Assembly: GCF_000245015.1 (NCBI RefSeq)
Contig: NZ_JH600070.1
Location: 1,506,437 to 1,570,436 of the forward strand
Direction: 5' to 3'
DNA length: 64,000 nucleotides
From: Beggiatoa alba B18LD
GTDB taxonomy: Bacteria; Pseudomonadota; Gammaproteobacteria; Beggiatoales; Beggiatoaceae
The notes below the pieces were generated by a model. The model searched no databases. It saw nothing but the letters and a program-made list of their open reading frames with translations, and was not told the DNA's origin. The first letter of the stretch is position 1. The number at the start of each line of letters is the position of its first letter. This document shows positions 27,605 to 38,600 of this stretch, in pieces. A program made the position numbers and the translations under genes.

Positions 27605-28966
27605 ATGCGTAAAGCGTTATGCACCGCCATTGTTACCGCGCTTTTATCCGTTAATGCTCAGGCAAAAATTGATTTAGTCACGTTGCCGAATCGGGATAAA
27701 ACTCAGCTAACTATTTATAATAACGAAGATTTAACCCTTGTTCGTGAGCAACGGACATTAACCTTAAGACAAGGGGTTAATAAATTAGAGTTTAGTTGGG
27801 CAAATACGTTAATAGACCCAACGTCGGTTTATTTAGACGCTCCACAACATCAAGGCAAAGTCCGACTGTTAGAAGTCAGTTATCCGCCTAATGTTTCAGG
27901 GTCTGCCGTTTGGACAATTGAATCACTGATTGCGGGCGAAGTCCCTGTCGAAATTAGCTTTTTCACATCAGGCATTGCTTGGCGGGCATTTTATATGGCA
28001 ACCCTCGCACCTGATGAAAAAACCATGCGCTTAGAAAATTATGTGCGGGTGGATAATCAAAGTGGCGAGGATTACGCCAACGCGCAAACACGGGTGATTG
28101 TCGGACAGATTAATTTACAAGAAGCCGTTGCCGAATTAGCCCGCCGTAATCCGCCGTATGGTTCTCCTTATCCTCTCTCACCACCAGCCCCCGCGCCGAT
28201 GTTAGCAGCAGGTAATGCGATGATGCAGGATGAAGTTGCGCCTGTGCGTAAAGCAACCCGTTCGGCAATGGTTGCTGCTGAAATGGTTGCACCGAAGGAA
28301 ATTATTAAGGAAGGTTTATCTGAATATTTTTTGTACACCATTGAGGGGACAGAAACCATTAATACTGGTTGGGGCAAGCGTTTATTGTCTTTAGATGTCG
28401 CTGATATTCCTGTTAAACCGTTGTATCGGTATGACGAACATCGATATGGTACAAATACGCAATCTTTCCTGTTTTTCAAAAATGATACCGCACATAAATT
28501 GGGTGATGTGCCCTTGCCTGACGGACAATTTATTGTTTATCAACAATTAGTTGAACAGCAACAGCTCAGTTATGTTGGCGCAACGACTAGCCAGTACATT
28601 CCTGTTAATCAAGAGGTTGAGTTAAATCTTGGGGCGGCGCGTGAAGTGAAGGTCGAGCCTGTGTTAATGGAATATCACACCGCAAATTATATGTTTGACC
28701 GTAAAGGTAATGTGTCAGGGTATGACCAACTGCAAACGTGGCAGATTAAATTGCAAAATAATCGCACTTTACCCGTCGATATTGAAATTTTCCGCCACGT
28801 TGAGCACGCTTATTGGACGATTGAGAACCCTGCGGACATCGCCAGCAGTTATGAAAAATTCGACGTGGATACATTTAAGTATCGTTTAACCCTGCCCGCA
28901 AATACGGAAAAAGTCCTCACTTATACCCTGAGCTTGCGCGAAGGGGAACGTCGTCAAGTGCGCTAA
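27605..28966 (+). CDS. DUF4139 domain secreted protein (copy A)
   Basis: 453 residues. Signal peptide MRKALCTAIVTALLSVNAQA, Shine-Dalgarno AGAGGAG before the ATG. The N-terminal beta region has LTIYNNEDLTLVREQRTLTL and GVNKLEFSWANTLIDPTSV, the family's typical start. A low-complexity stretch of Pro and Ala (SPYPLSPPAPAPM) sits near residues 190-205, and the C-terminal DUF4139 part (NDTAHKLGDVPLPDGQFIVYQQL) follows. Function unknown; likely periplasmic or surface. Followed 18 bp later by a paralogue. Confidence 0.85.
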   Translation: MRKALCTAIVTALLSVNAQAKIDLVTLPNRDKTQLTIYNNEDLTLVREQRTLTLRQGVNKLEFSWANTLIDPTSVYLDAPQHQGKVRLLEVSYPPNVSGSAVWTIESLIAGEVPVEISFFTSGIAWRAFYMATLAPDEKTMRLENYVRVDNQSGEDYANAQTRVIVGQINLQEAVAELARRNPPYGSPYPLSPPAPAPMLAAGNAMMQDEVAPVRKATRSAMVAAEMVAPKEIIKEGLSEYFLYTIEGTETINTGWGKRLLSLDVADIPVKPLYRYDEHRYGTNTQSFLFFKNDTAHKLGDVPLPDGQFIVYQQLVEQQQLSYVGATTSQYIPVNQEVELNLGAAREVKVEPVLMEYHTANYMFDRKGNVSGYDQLQTWQIKLQNNRTLPVDIEIFRHVEHAYWTIENPADIASSYEKFDVDTFKYRLTLPANTEKVLTYTLSLREGERRQVR

Positions 28967-28984
28967 TGTAAAAAGGATAATTGT

Positions 28985-30118
28985 ATGAGAGTTTCAAAAA
29001 AAATCGGCATGACTTTATTATTGCTCGGTTTAGCCAGCGCACCGACAGCTTGGGCGCGGATTAAATTAGTTGCTTTGCCTGAACGTGAGGCAACTGTTGT
29101 ACGTTTAGATAATCCTTACGCGACACTATTAGCGGAGGAACGGGTATTAACCCTACAAGCGGGTACAAATCAAGTAGATTTTTCGTGGAAAGGCGTGGAA
29201 ATTCAGCCCGATTCTATCCGTTTAACCGTGTTAGATGCCCCGCAAGCGGTTAAAGTATTAAGTGTCAGTTATCCACCGAGCGAACCTGCTTTAGTGTGGG
29301 AAATTGCCAGCCCCGCAGGGCAACAGGTACGGGTGCGAATTAACTATTTGTTGAACTATATCGACCGACTTGTCACTTATCAAGCCGTTGTCAATAAAGA
29401 AGAAACTGCGTTAAATTTAGCTTCTTTCCTCGTTTTGCGTAATTTTTCAGGGGAAAACCTGCAAACAACCCGTTTTCTATTAGATTACGGCACGGCGTTT
29501 GAAAGTAGTGTCCAAACGGGGGAAACCAAGCGAATTCAATTTTTTGACGCGCCTGCTTTACCAATTCAAAAGCGTTTTACTTTTGATGCCAATGTTTTAC
29601 CATGGAATCCCAAAGAGGTCGGCGATAATGTCGGCATTCCTGTGCATTACGAACTCAGTAACACAGCGGACAAAGGCTTAGGCAAACATGCATTATGGGA
29701 TGGTAAAGCCCGCGTTTTTAGCGATGATGGACATAACAGCACGATATTTTTAGGGGAAGATAATGCCGATTTTACCCCTGTCGGGCAAATTCTGCGTTTA
29801 ACCACAGGGCAAAGTCGTGATGTGGTCGTGACGCAAAAGAAAATGAAGGAAGTGATTACTAATGAGAAGCGCAACGACCATAATCAAGTGGTTTTGCATG
29901 ATTTAGACACGGATATGCAAGTGGAAATTGAAAATTTCAAAGCGCAACCTGCCCGCTTAACTTTGCGTGAACCGATGCCTCAAGAATGGGAAATGTTGGC
30001 AAATTCGCATCCGTATGAACGTAAACATAATCAGGAGATTACGTTTGATGTAGAAATTCCTGCCAAAGGTAAAACGCTGGTGACGTATAATTATAGACAG
30101 CGGAATATTCAACGTTAA
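28985..30118 (+). CDS. DUF4139-like secreted protein (copy B)
   Basis: 377 residues, paralogue of the preceding gene without the Pro-rich segment. Signal peptide MRVSKKIGMTLLLLGLASA, then IKLVALPEREATVVRLDNPYATLLAEERVLTLQAG and LSVSYPPSEPALVWEI, closely parallel to copy A. AGGAT precedes the ATG. The two genes form an operon. A tandem duplication of an ancestor is likely. Confidence 0.8.
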   Translation: MRVSKKIGMTLLLLGLASAPTAWARIKLVALPEREATVVRLDNPYATLLAEERVLTLQAGTNQVDFSWKGVEIQPDSIRLTVLDAPQAVKVLSVSYPPSEPALVWEIASPAGQQVRVRINYLLNYIDRLVTYQAVVNKEETALNLASFLVLRNFSGENLQTTRFLLDYGTAFESSVQTGETKRIQFFDAPALPIQKRFTFDANVLPWNPKEVGDNVGIPVHYELSNTADKGLGKHALWDGKARVFSDDGHNSTIFLGEDNADFTPVGQILRLTTGQSRDVVVTQKKMKEVITNEKRNDHNQVVLHDLDTDMQVEIENFKAQPARLTLREPMPQEWEMLANSHPYERKHNQEITFDVEIPAKGKTLVTYNYRQRNIQR

Positions 30119-30128
30119 TCTTAAGAAT

Positions 30129-30151
30129 TGGCAGTCCTTTAAGGACTGCCA
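30129..30151. terminator. GGACTGCC palindrome between convergent genes
   Basis: Perfect inverted repeat TGGCAGTCCTT/AAGGACTGCCA. No long T-tract. It lies between the converging DUF4139 operon and the permease gene and is one of several copies of this module in the window. Confidence 0.6.
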
Positions 30152-30168
30152 GTACTGAATTTAATCCC

Positions 30169-31539
30169 TCAATCTGCTAAAAACGCAAACATCCAACCCC
30201 AGTAAAATTCTGCGACTAAAAAGACAATTAAAACCCCTAATAAGGTTAATAAACTGCCAAAACCAAGCATTTGTTTAACGGTCACATAACCCCCAGCAAA
30301 TGCAATAGCGTTCGGCGGGGTAGATATGGGCAGAATAAAGGCAAAACTGGCACAAACAGTCGTAATTAATAGAAATAAATCGCTATTTAATCCCGTCTTC
30401 GTGGTGAAAGTATAAATTAACGGTAGCATCATGGCTGATAATGCGGTGTTGCTGGTGATTGTGGTTGTAAAAAAAACCGTGAGTAATGCCATGCTTAGAA
30501 TAATTAAACTGTGCGGAAAAGCGATGATATGCGTTAAAAATTGTGCAATTTGGTTAGAAAAGCCTGTTTGATGAAAGGCTTCTGCAATTGCAAATCCTGC
30601 ACCGAATAAAAAAACGACTTCAAACGGTAACTTTTTTGTATCTTCCCATGTCAACACTCCAAGAACAGGCAAAAAGGTTAATAAGCCAGCAGATAATAAA
30701 ATTCCTTTTTCATTCAAGCCTAACCCATTGTAATAAGGCTGTATGGGGGAATTCAGCAGGAGTAACGCAACAGTCGCAACTAATACGCCTAGTAACCGCC
30801 ATTGTGCGATGGTTAAACGTTGTTGTTGCGCCCATTCAATAGTAAGATTTTCCTCTTTTTTCAATCCAATAGATAATATCGCAATCATACCTAGCAACAT
30901 AAAAATGACCAAGGGCAAGGTGAGTACCATCCATTGTACAAATGAAATCATCGGTAAATGATTAGATTCTAAAAAACCTAATAAGATTAAATTTGGCGGT
31001 GTTCCGATGGGTGTCGCAATGCCACCAATACTTGAACCGAAAGCAATGGCTAAGGCAAGGCGCGATTGTAATAAACGATTTTGTGTAACAAATACCGCAA
31101 TCGGTAATAATAATAAAGTGGCTGTTGTATTAGATAGAATCATACTGAGTAAAGCCGTCGTCATCGTCAGAGAAGCGAGCAGTCCGCGTGGCGTTGCTGG
31201 AAAACTTTTCACGACTTTATACGCAATGATTTTATGTAATTCCGTTTTTTCCGTTGCAATTGCGAGTAAAAAACCCCCAATAAAGAGAAAAATAATCGAA
31301 TTGGAATAATTTGCACTGGTTTGATTCGTATCCAAAATACCCAGCATGGGAAACAAAATGATTGGAAATAAAGAAACAACGCCCAACGGCAACGCCTCAT
31401 TTGTCCATAACGTCAACAAAAGTGTCAGCACTGCAAATAAACGTGCTTGTTCTTCTGTAAAAAACTGAATTGCTACTATATATGCGAGTATTGCCAAGCC
31501 TAACGCCAAGAATACACCTAATAATTTACGCATGAGCAA
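30169..31539 (-). CDS. SLC13/DASS family anion permease
   Basis: 456 residues, about 11-12 hydrophobic segments. DASS landmarks: a first SNT motif in MILSNTTATLLLLPIA, a second in TITSNTALSAMMLPL, GGFLLAIATEKTELHK and IATPIGTPPNLILLG. Substrates of the family are sulfate or di- and tricarboxylates with Na+ or in exchange; not decidable here. The TTG at 31539 has AGGA seven bases upstream; the ATG at 31533 is the alternative start. Confidence 0.9.
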   Translation of the reverse strand: MLMRKLLGVFLALGLAILAYIVAIQFFTEEQARLFAVLTLLLTLWTNEALPLGVVSLFPIILFPMLGILDTNQTSANYSNSIIFLFIGGFLLAIATEKTELHKIIAYKVVKSFPATPRGLLASLTMTTALLSMILSNTTATLLLLPIAVFVTQNRLLQSRLALAIAFGSSIGGIATPIGTPPNLILLGFLESNHLPMISFVQWMVLTLPLVIFMLLGMIAILSIGLKKEENLTIEWAQQQRLTIAQWRLLGVLVATVALLLLNSPIQPYYNGLGLNEKGILLSAGLLTFLPVLGVLTWEDTKKLPFEVVFLFGAGFAIAEAFHQTGFSNQIAQFLTHIIAFPHSLIILSMALLTVFFTTTITSNTALSAMMLPLIYTFTTKTGLNSDLFLLITTVCASFAFILPISTPPNAIAFAGGYVTVKQMLGFGSLLTLLGVLIVFLVAEFYWGWMFAFLAD

Positions 31540-31709
31540 GAAATCATCCTTAATTGAAAAAGAGAGCTATTTCAGCATACATTGCTTACTTGTATATTGC
31601 ATTTCTACATCGATTCATTCACGTTAAAATAGATAATTTCTTTATTGGCATATTCCACAATTTGCTGATAATTAAACGCTATAACCCATTATTAAATTAA
31701 GGAAACATA

Positions 31710-32432
31710 ATGCGCCCCAGTGGTAGAACTCCGCAGCAATTGCGCCCGATTAAAATTACTCGCCGTTACATTAAACATCCTGAAGGCTCTGTTTTAATTG
31801 AATTTGGTCATACAAAAGTGATTTGTAACGCCAGCGTAGAAGAACGTACCCCGCGTTTTTTAAAAGACCAAGGCAAGGGATGGGTTACGGCAGAATATGG
31901 GATGTTGCCCCGTTCTACGCATCAACGGATGCAACGCGAAGCGAGTTCGGGTAAACAAGGCGGACGGACGCAAGAAATTCAACGCTTAATCGGTCGTGCT
32001 TTACGTGCTGTTGTCGATTTACATGCGCTAGGCGAGCGCACAATTACCTTAGATTGTGATGTGATTCAAGCCGATGGCGGAACACGTACAGCCGCAATTA
32101 CAGGCAGTTATATTGCTTTAGTCGATGCCATTAATACTTTGAGAGAAAAAGGCACGTTAAAAAAGAATCCTATTCATGGCGCAGTCGCTGCGGTTTCTGT
32201 CGGGATTTATAAGGGTGTGCCAATTTTAGATTTGGAATATCTGGAAGATTCAGAAGCAGAAACAGATATGAATATTGTGATGAACGATGCAGGGGCTTAT
32301 ATTGAAATTCAAGGTACTGCGGAAGGTCATGCGTTTAGAGCGGAAGAATTACAAACGTTATTAGCCTTAGGCAATGAAGGCATTAAAGCCTTACTGGATG
32401 CGCAACAAACCGCATTAGCGGAAAAACTTTAA
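31710..32432 (+). CDS. rph: Ribonuclease PH
   Basis: 240 residues, the full length. Phosphorolytic 3' to 5' exoribonuclease that trims tRNA 3' ends. Motifs: [70 protein letters not shown] and [18 protein letters not shown]. Intact, unlike the frameshifted E. coli K-12 copy. The ATG follows AAGGAAAC; the promoter lies in the 170-bp gap shared with the divergent permease gene. Confidence 0.96.
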   Translation: MRPSGRTPQQLRPIKITRRYIKHPEGSVLIEFGHTKVICNASVEERTPRFLKDQGKGWVTAEYGMLPRSTHQRMQREASSGKQGGRTQEIQRLIGRALRAVVDLHALGERTITLDCDVIQADGGTRTAAITGSYIALVDAINTLREKGTLKKNPIHGAVAAVSVGIYKGVPILDLEYLEDSEAETDMNIVMNDAGAYIEIQGTAEGHAFRAEELQTLLALGNEGIKALLDAQQTALAEKL

Positions 32433-32444
32433 GGTACAAAAGAA

Positions 32445-32477
32445 AGGACTGGCAGTCCTTGAAGGACTGCCAGTCCT
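32445..32477. terminator. AGGACTGGCAGTCC palindrome, bidirectional
   Basis: 33-bp near-perfect palindrome of two GGACTGGCAGTCC-type arms between convergent rph and the DAHP synthase gene. It lacks a strong U-tract, but its placement and stem favour a terminator or transcript-end stabiliser. Confidence 0.6.
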
Positions 32478-32491
32478 AGAACCACACTAAA

Positions 32492-33577
32492 CTAACAAGT
32501 TACTGTTTCCGCTTTTAAACGCTTCGCTAAAACGCCTTGTAGTTTTTGATTCATATTCCGCAACAATTTTTCTGTGGTTTCCCAATCGATACATGCATCA
32601 GTTACAGAAACCCCATATTTCAATTGTGCCAAATCTTTCGCAATCGCTTGATTGCCTGCATGTAAATGGCTTTCCAGCATAATCCCAACAATAGACTGAT
32701 TACCCTCAATAATTTGATTGGTAATGTTTTCAGCCACTAATGGCTGTAACTCAGGTTTTTTATTAGAATTGCCATGACTGCAATCAACAACAATATTCGG
32801 GGGTAATTTCGCTTTGACTAAACCTTGCTCGCATAAAGCAATATTCACAGAATCATAATTGACCTGTTTGCCACCGCGCAAAATCACATGACCGTATTTA
32901 TTACCACGGGTTTTAATGACGGCTGCTTGCCCTTTTTGGTCTATGCCTAAAAAATGATGGGGGGCAGAAGCAGAATGTAAGGCATTAATCGCAACGTCTA
33001 AATTACCATCAGTACCATTTTTAAAACCAACAGGCATGGATAAACCGCTGGCTAATTCGCGGTGTGTTTGTGATTCTGTGGTTCTTGCACCAATCGCAGA
33101 CCAAGAGAATAAATCGGATAAATATTGCGGTGTAATTGGGTCTAATGCCTCTGTACCTGCTGGCAGACCTAATTCAGCAACCCACAATAATAATTCACGC
33201 GCTTTGGCTAAACCTTCCTCAATATGGAAAGAATCATCTAAGCGAGGGTCATTAATAAACCCTTTCCAACCGACGGTTGTTCTTGGTTTCTCAAAATAAA
33301 CACGCATGACAATAAACAACGAATCTTGTAATTCATCATGCAGTTTTTTCAACCGCTCGGCGTATTCTTTCGCCGATTTCATATCATGAATAGAACAAGG
33401 CCCTGTGACGACCATAATTCGATGGTCTTGTCGATCTAAAATGGCTTGTAAGGTTTTGCGCCCTGTGCGTACTGTTTCTGTGCTTTTTGCAGTACAAGGT
33501 AATTTTTGTTTGAGCGCGTCAGGGGTAATAAGTAGTTTTTCAGAAACTACATTGACGTTGTTTATATCATCACTCAC
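32492..33577 (-). CDS. 3-deoxy-7-phosphoheptulonate (DAHP) synthase, class I
   Basis: 361 residues, AroF/AroG/AroH type. First step of the shikimate pathway: phosphoenolpyruvate plus erythrose-4-phosphate. Motifs MVVTGPCSIHD, MRVYFEKPRTTVGWKGFINDP, LPAGTEALDPI, ARTTESQTHRELASGLSMPVGFKNGTDG and the metal-ligand region DCSHGNSNK. The feedback specificity (Tyr, Phe or Trp) cannot be told from the sequence by eye, so no gene symbol is given. Single-gene unit. Confidence 0.93.
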   Translation of the reverse strand: MSDDINNVNVVSEKLLITPDALKQKLPCTAKSTETVRTGRKTLQAILDRQDHRIMVVTGPCSIHDMKSAKEYAERLKKLHDELQDSLFIVMRVYFEKPRTTVGWKGFINDPRLDDSFHIEEGLAKARELLLWVAELGLPAGTEALDPITPQYLSDLFSWSAIGARTTESQTHRELASGLSMPVGFKNGTDGNLDVAINALHSASAPHHFLGIDQKGQAAVIKTRGNKYGHVILRGGKQVNYDSVNIALCEQGLVKAKLPPNIVVDCSHGNSNKKPELQPLVAENITNQIIEGNQSIVGIMLESHLHAGNQAIAKDLAQLKYGVSVTDACIDWETTEKLLRNMNQKLQGVLAKRLKAETVTC

Positions 33578-33782
33578 TTAGACTATCCTCAGTATGCTCG
33601 ACTGATTGGTATTGCTGAAACAGTAAAGTATAACACAGCTTGTTAAATTTAGGCTTTTATCCACAAATTGTGTGGCAGTAATAAACAATCGGTGATATTT
33701 GCCCATACTCAACGCCGAATTTATGGGATTTTGCGCATAGACATATCCCTGTGTTTAGCACGACCAATTATTTTAATGATAC

Positions 33783-34913
33783 TTATAATGTTAAAAGCAT
33801 TTTTACCCGTTGTTGAATAAAGTTCTCTAAAATTCGCAATCGTTTACTCGATAAGTTATAACGACTATGTTTTTTAAATTTGAAGTTAATCAGTGTGCGT
33901 AATTTCTTTTTTTGTTGCTTCGTTATAATGGCTTGTGCAAAAGTTATAAAGTTTTGTCCAGTTGCCATTAAACGGGTTTTTGCGTAGGTTTCTATATTAT
34001 CTAAGTCGTCATCCATTGCGTAATTGAAGAGTGATAAGCCATTATCAAAAATAGGTGCGGGTTTAATAACTTGATTTGTTTGATTATCTATTAACAAACC
34101 AAAATTGCCGAAATGCCTATCTTCATTACAAATGATGGCATCAAATATCAGCATATCTAGTAAGGAATCATAGTAATTTGCGCCTAATTGTTCGTAATAA
34201 GCGAAGACAGCAGCCCATCCGCCTGTTGTGATGAGTCGTCCTGTAGAGATGTACCCTTGTGCTTTATCGGTGAAGAGTTGACAGGTTGAACAAAGTTTTT
34301 CTTTCCAACAACTTAAACTATAAGTAACCGCGTCTAATCCCATCGTTTGTGCAATTTGTGCAGCATAATATTCTGAATAGGGTTCATTACCTGTATTCGC
34401 CGCGCCTGTAGAACCTGCTTTATATAAAACAATTTTGCCCTTAGTGCGTCGCCAGCATTTTGCTAACATGCCGTCTGTTGTTAGTTCGGGGCTGGATACA
34501 AACCCCTTGCGCACACTCTCTCCATAGCCTGTATAAGCAATTAAGGCAAGAATTTGGCTAAAGTTATGCTCATATAGGTTGTATTCGTTAAAAGTCTTTT
34601 TAAAGTCATCATCAACAACTGAGTAACAGTCATTAAGTGATAAACCTTTGCAAATATCAATAATTCCTTTGGTATCTTGAATACTTAGCCCTTGTTTACT
34701 GAGAAACTGTTGCACAAACGCGCGATTTTTGGGAATCACTCGCCGTTTTAACCATTGTAATATCCCTGTTGTACTCGCTTCTAAATCAAGTGGTAAGAAT
34801 TGTTTATGTTCTGGATAGTCATCTTGAATCGTGACTGATAAACCTTGTATGGGGTCTATCGTCATTTCAAAACGTAATAATGACTTATCAAAATGTTTTA
34901 AAAGGTAGCTCAT
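33783..34913 (-). CDS. Orphan HipA-like kinase-fold protein
   Basis: 376 residues. The C-terminal half carries the HipA-type kinase core: a P-loop-like KIVLYKAG (Lys about residue 163), DAIICNEDRHFGNFGLLID (catalytic Asp-Arg-His and Asn) and PAPIFDNGLSLF (Mg-binding Asp). HipA proteins phosphorylate glutamyl-tRNA synthetase in persister systems, but this branch is longer and has no HipB-like antitoxin beside it. Cys residues (KLCSTC) cluster near residue 205. It could be a toxin or a regulator. No Shine-Dalgarno is obvious. Confidence 0.75.
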   Translation of the reverse strand: MSYLLKHFDKSLLRFEMTIDPIQGLSVTIQDDYPEHKQFLPLDLEASTTGILQWLKRRVIPKNRAFVQQFLSKQGLSIQDTKGIIDICKGLSLNDCYSVVDDDFKKTFNEYNLYEHNFSQILALIAYTGYGESVRKGFVSSPELTTDGMLAKCWRRTKGKIVLYKAGSTGAANTGNEPYSEYYAAQIAQTMGLDAVTYSLSCWKEKLCSTCQLFTDKAQGYISTGRLITTGGWAAVFAYYEQLGANYYDSLLDMLIFDAIICNEDRHFGNFGLLIDNQTNQVIKPAPIFDNGLSLFNYAMDDDLDNIETYAKTRLMATGQNFITFAQAIITKQQKKKLRTLINFKFKKHSRYNLSSKRLRILENFIQQRVKMLLTL

Positions 34914-35162
34914 TTGAGGTTTTTAATAGGCGTAAAGTTGCTCGAAACCTTGTTAATTCGGTGTTGTTTGCATGATATATTGAAAATAAAAGTGTTCATT
35001 TTATCGAATTTAGATTAAAAAAAAGCAATACAGCGTTACACGCATATCTGAAAAATAGCATTCGTCTTATGATGATGCCTGTGTGAACACTATTATTTAT
35101 CACACAGGCTTGTTAATAACGCCATGAAGTTATTATATTTGTTATCTTGGATGATCAACAAA

Positions 35163-35513
35163 ATGCGTACCCAAAACTTGTTTGCATTACTTTGTGCATT
35201 ACCCATTGTATTCTTTGCGCAATTTGCCGCTGCTGAAGATGATTACACTATTACCAATGATGCAGGCGTGGTGATTGATGAACTGTACTTAGCTGCTAGT
35301 GAAACCACGGAATGGGGACCTGATATTTTGGGGCAGGACACCTTAGCGGAAGGGGCAACAGCAAGCATCATTTTTGATCATGATGATGATCGTTGTCTGT
35401 GGGATTTAGGTATTAAAGATGCGAATGGCAATAAGATTGCGTGGCAAAAACTGGATTTGTGCAAATACACCAAGATAACCTTGAAGCCTGAAGGTGTTGC
35501 TAATTTAGAATAA
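35163..35513 (+). CDS. Small secreted protein
   Basis: 116 residues from ATG 35163 (an ATG at 35124 would add 13 residues and weaken the signal peptide). Signal peptide MRTQNLFALLCALPIVFFAQ ending FAAA, mature protein acidic (EDDYTITND, FDHDDDRCLWD) with two Cys that could form a disulfide. The mature part matches a family of small exported hypothetical proteins with a NDAG...WGPDILGQD pattern; function unknown. Followed by a terminator shared with the convergent giant kinase gene. Confidence 0.75.
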   Translation: MRTQNLFALLCALPIVFFAQFAAAEDDYTITNDAGVVIDELYLAASETTEWGPDILGQDTLAEGATASIIFDHDDDRCLWDLGIKDANGNKIAWQKLDLCKYTKITLKPEGVANLE

Positions 35514-35551
35514 GCAGGCTGATTGATGCATTAAGAAGTTTTAGCGCACAG

Positions 35552-35588
35552 AACCCCAACAAAGTTGATTTGTTGGGGTTTCGTTTTT
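35552..35588. terminator. Strong bidirectional intrinsic terminator
   Basis: Perfect stem AACCCCAACAAA/TTTGTTGGGGTT with a 5-base loop and T6 after it, between the convergent secreted-protein gene and the giant kinase. Confidence 0.9.
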
Positions 35589-35614
35589 TATCTTCATGTT
35601 TTTTTATGAAAAAA

Positions 35615-38600
35615 TTAAGAGGCATTCATCATTAATTGTTGGCGTGCTTCTTTGGCTCGTTCTATCGCAAGTTGTAAGTCAGCCGCGAGTACAGGTTTTG
35701 TGATGTAGTCTTGCATACCCGCAGCGAAACATTTTTCACGGTCTTCTTTCATGGCATTGGCTGTCATGGCAATAATCCAAGGTCGCTCTGATTCTTGCCA
35801 CGTTTCAATAATAATGCGTGTTGCTTCTAACCCATCCATTTTTGGCATTTGCATGTCCATCAGTACAATGTCGTAGTTTTTTGCACGTAATACGGTTAAT
35901 GCATCTAAGCCATCTGTTGCGGTATCTGCTTGATAACCCAGTTTTTTAAGTTGTAGTAATCCAACTTTGCGATTAACGGCATTGTCATCTACTAGCAGAA
36001 TGTTTAAAGAGCTAATATTGGTAACGGCAGGCGTTGGCAGGGTGACAGGTTCAGGAATAGCAACAGGTTGTGTTTGATTCATGGGGGTTGGTGAGACAGC
36101 TTCTAAGGCTTGTAAGTAAACATCTAGTAAACGTCTAGGACGGATTGGTTTCGTTAAGCAGGCAAAGGCTAATGATTGACGTTGGGTTTTTACATATAAA
36201 TTGGTGAGCGCAATCACAGGGCAGGTTAGTTTCAATACGGCTTCAGGAATATCGCCCAGTGTAATGTCTATCAGGGCTAAATCGATGGGAGTTTGTAGTG
36301 CTGTGGTAACGTCAGTAATCACATGCATTCCCCAGCATTGGCTTTGTTCTTGTAGTAAGACTTGATTGCTGGGCAGTAAGTGGGTGAGTAAAACTGTTTT
36401 ACCTTGTAAACGGGGATGTTTATCGTATAAAACTTGTTGTGGCTGATTTTGTGCTATCGTTGCTTGAATCGTAAAATGAAATGCTGAGCCAATTCCTAAC
36501 TCGCTTTCAACCCAGATTTGTCCTTGCATAAGTTCACATAGACGTTTGCTTATCGCAAGTCCTAGTCCTGTACCGCCGTATTTGCGCGTTGTTGATGCAT
36601 CGGCTTGGGTGAAGGATTGGAATAGATGTCCCAGATGGTTTGGGGCAATGCCGATGCCTGTATCTTTAACAGTGAATTGAATTTGTTGTTGATTATCTTC
36701 AGTTTTAGCTTGTATATATAGTTGTATTTCCCCTTGTTCGGTAAATTTGACCGCATTACCGAGAAGGTTAATCAAAATCTGTTTTAAACGAATGCTGTCG
36801 CCAATGATGCTTTGTGCTACGTTGGCATCCATCCGATAGACAATGTTAAGTTGTTTTTCTGCAACTCGGCTACTGATTAAATTCAGGGCATCTTCAACGC
36901 AAACACGTAAATCAAACTCACGTTTTTCTAAAATTAATTTATTTGCTTCAATTTTTGAAAAATCTAAAATGTCATTAATTAAGGTCAGTAAGGTATTGCT
37001 ACTGGTACGAATGATATTTAAATATTCTTTTTGTTCTTCATTCAGCGGTGTTTCATCTAAAATATTGGTAATTCCGACAATTGCATTCATGGGAGTACGA
37101 ATTTCATGGCTCATATTTGCTAAAAATGCAGATTTGGATTCGGTTGCTTGTAAGGCCACTTGTCGAGCAACGGCTAGTTTTTGATTTTCCTCTTCTAAAC
37201 GTTGATTTAATTCTTGAATAGATTGATTAGCTTGAGCAAGTTTTTCTGTCCGCTGTTCGACTTTTTCCTCTAAATTGGCATATAGCCGTGCATTCTCTAT
37301 AGAAATAGCCAGTTGACTTGCAATAAGTTGTACGAGTTCTAAACGGTCAGCCGTAAAAACAGCATTACTGAGATTATTTTCTAAATAAATAATAGCAATC
37401 AGTTTTCCCTGATGAATCACAGGGCTACAAAGAATTGATTTAACTTGTTGAGCTTGTATATAACGATCCGTGTTATATAAATTATCTTCTTGTGCATTAT
37501 CAATAATTTTAGGTTGACGGGTATAAATAACCTGTTGAATTAAAGGCACAGGTAACACAGAAATTTCTTGTTCTGAAGTCTTTTTGACAGGGTGCGAAGG
37601 CATGATGACTAAATTTTGCGTGTTACTATGCGCTTCGATATACCACTGGTTATTTTTCTCGAGTAAGAGCATCCCATGTTGCGCCCCCGCATTTTCCATG
37701 ACGATGCTGATTAATTTTTTAAGTAAGCGGGCTAATTGTATTTCTTCCGATAAACTGCGCGAGGCTTTGATAATTGTACTTAAATCAAGGCTATCTGATG
37801 CAGAACCGCGACGAGTATTATTATTGCTGGTGTTAATCGTCCGAGTGCGTTGTGAAATCGTCAGCGATTTCGCGGCTATTCCTAAGCTTAGTTCTGGGTA
37901 GCGGAGCTTTAATACTTCTAGTTTTGCGGTAGCTCCCCAAAGTTGATAGAGGTAAAAGGCTTCTTTGATATAAGTCGCACTGATATTGCTATCCGCTTGT
38001 TGTTGCCAAAAATGGGCATAGCGTTCACAAATTAAGCCTTCTTCGTGACGAAAATGATTTTTCTTCGCCAAGGTCATTGCCTGCTTATAGTATTGAATTG
38101 TTTTAGGAATATTTTTATCTAAACGCGCTTGTTCTGCTTGAATCAGGGCGTAACGGTGGGCGTTATTCATGGGAGCATGTTTTGCCCATGTTTTAATATT
38201 TCTCACATTTTCGCGTAATGCACGGGCATATTGTTGTTGGGCTTTTTTATCGCCTGTTTGCATTAAGGCGAGGCGAGCTAAGGCACTGTAAAAGTGGAAA
38301 ACAGTGCTATGAAACATGGAGGCAATCCCCATCGGGTTGACTTGTTCTGCATAGTTAACAACAAGGTCATACCGTTCAAACCAGTAGCACAACATAATTT
38401 TATGTACGTATAAAAATGCTAATGCAGTAATGTCATTTGCATGGGTATGAATCGGTAGCATTTTGGTTTCGTCGTAGGCTTCACCGACTAATAACCACGG
38501 TTGTTGTTCATTAGCACCCCGTAAATTTAAAATCGTTTGTAGAACAATCTGATTGTAATATAAAGGTGTTTGTTGCTGGATTTGGTCGATTGCCATGACA

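Noticed and set aside
33036-33299. 87-residue plus-strand frame within the DAHP synthase gene
   Set aside because: Antisense shadow of a strongly conserved enzyme.
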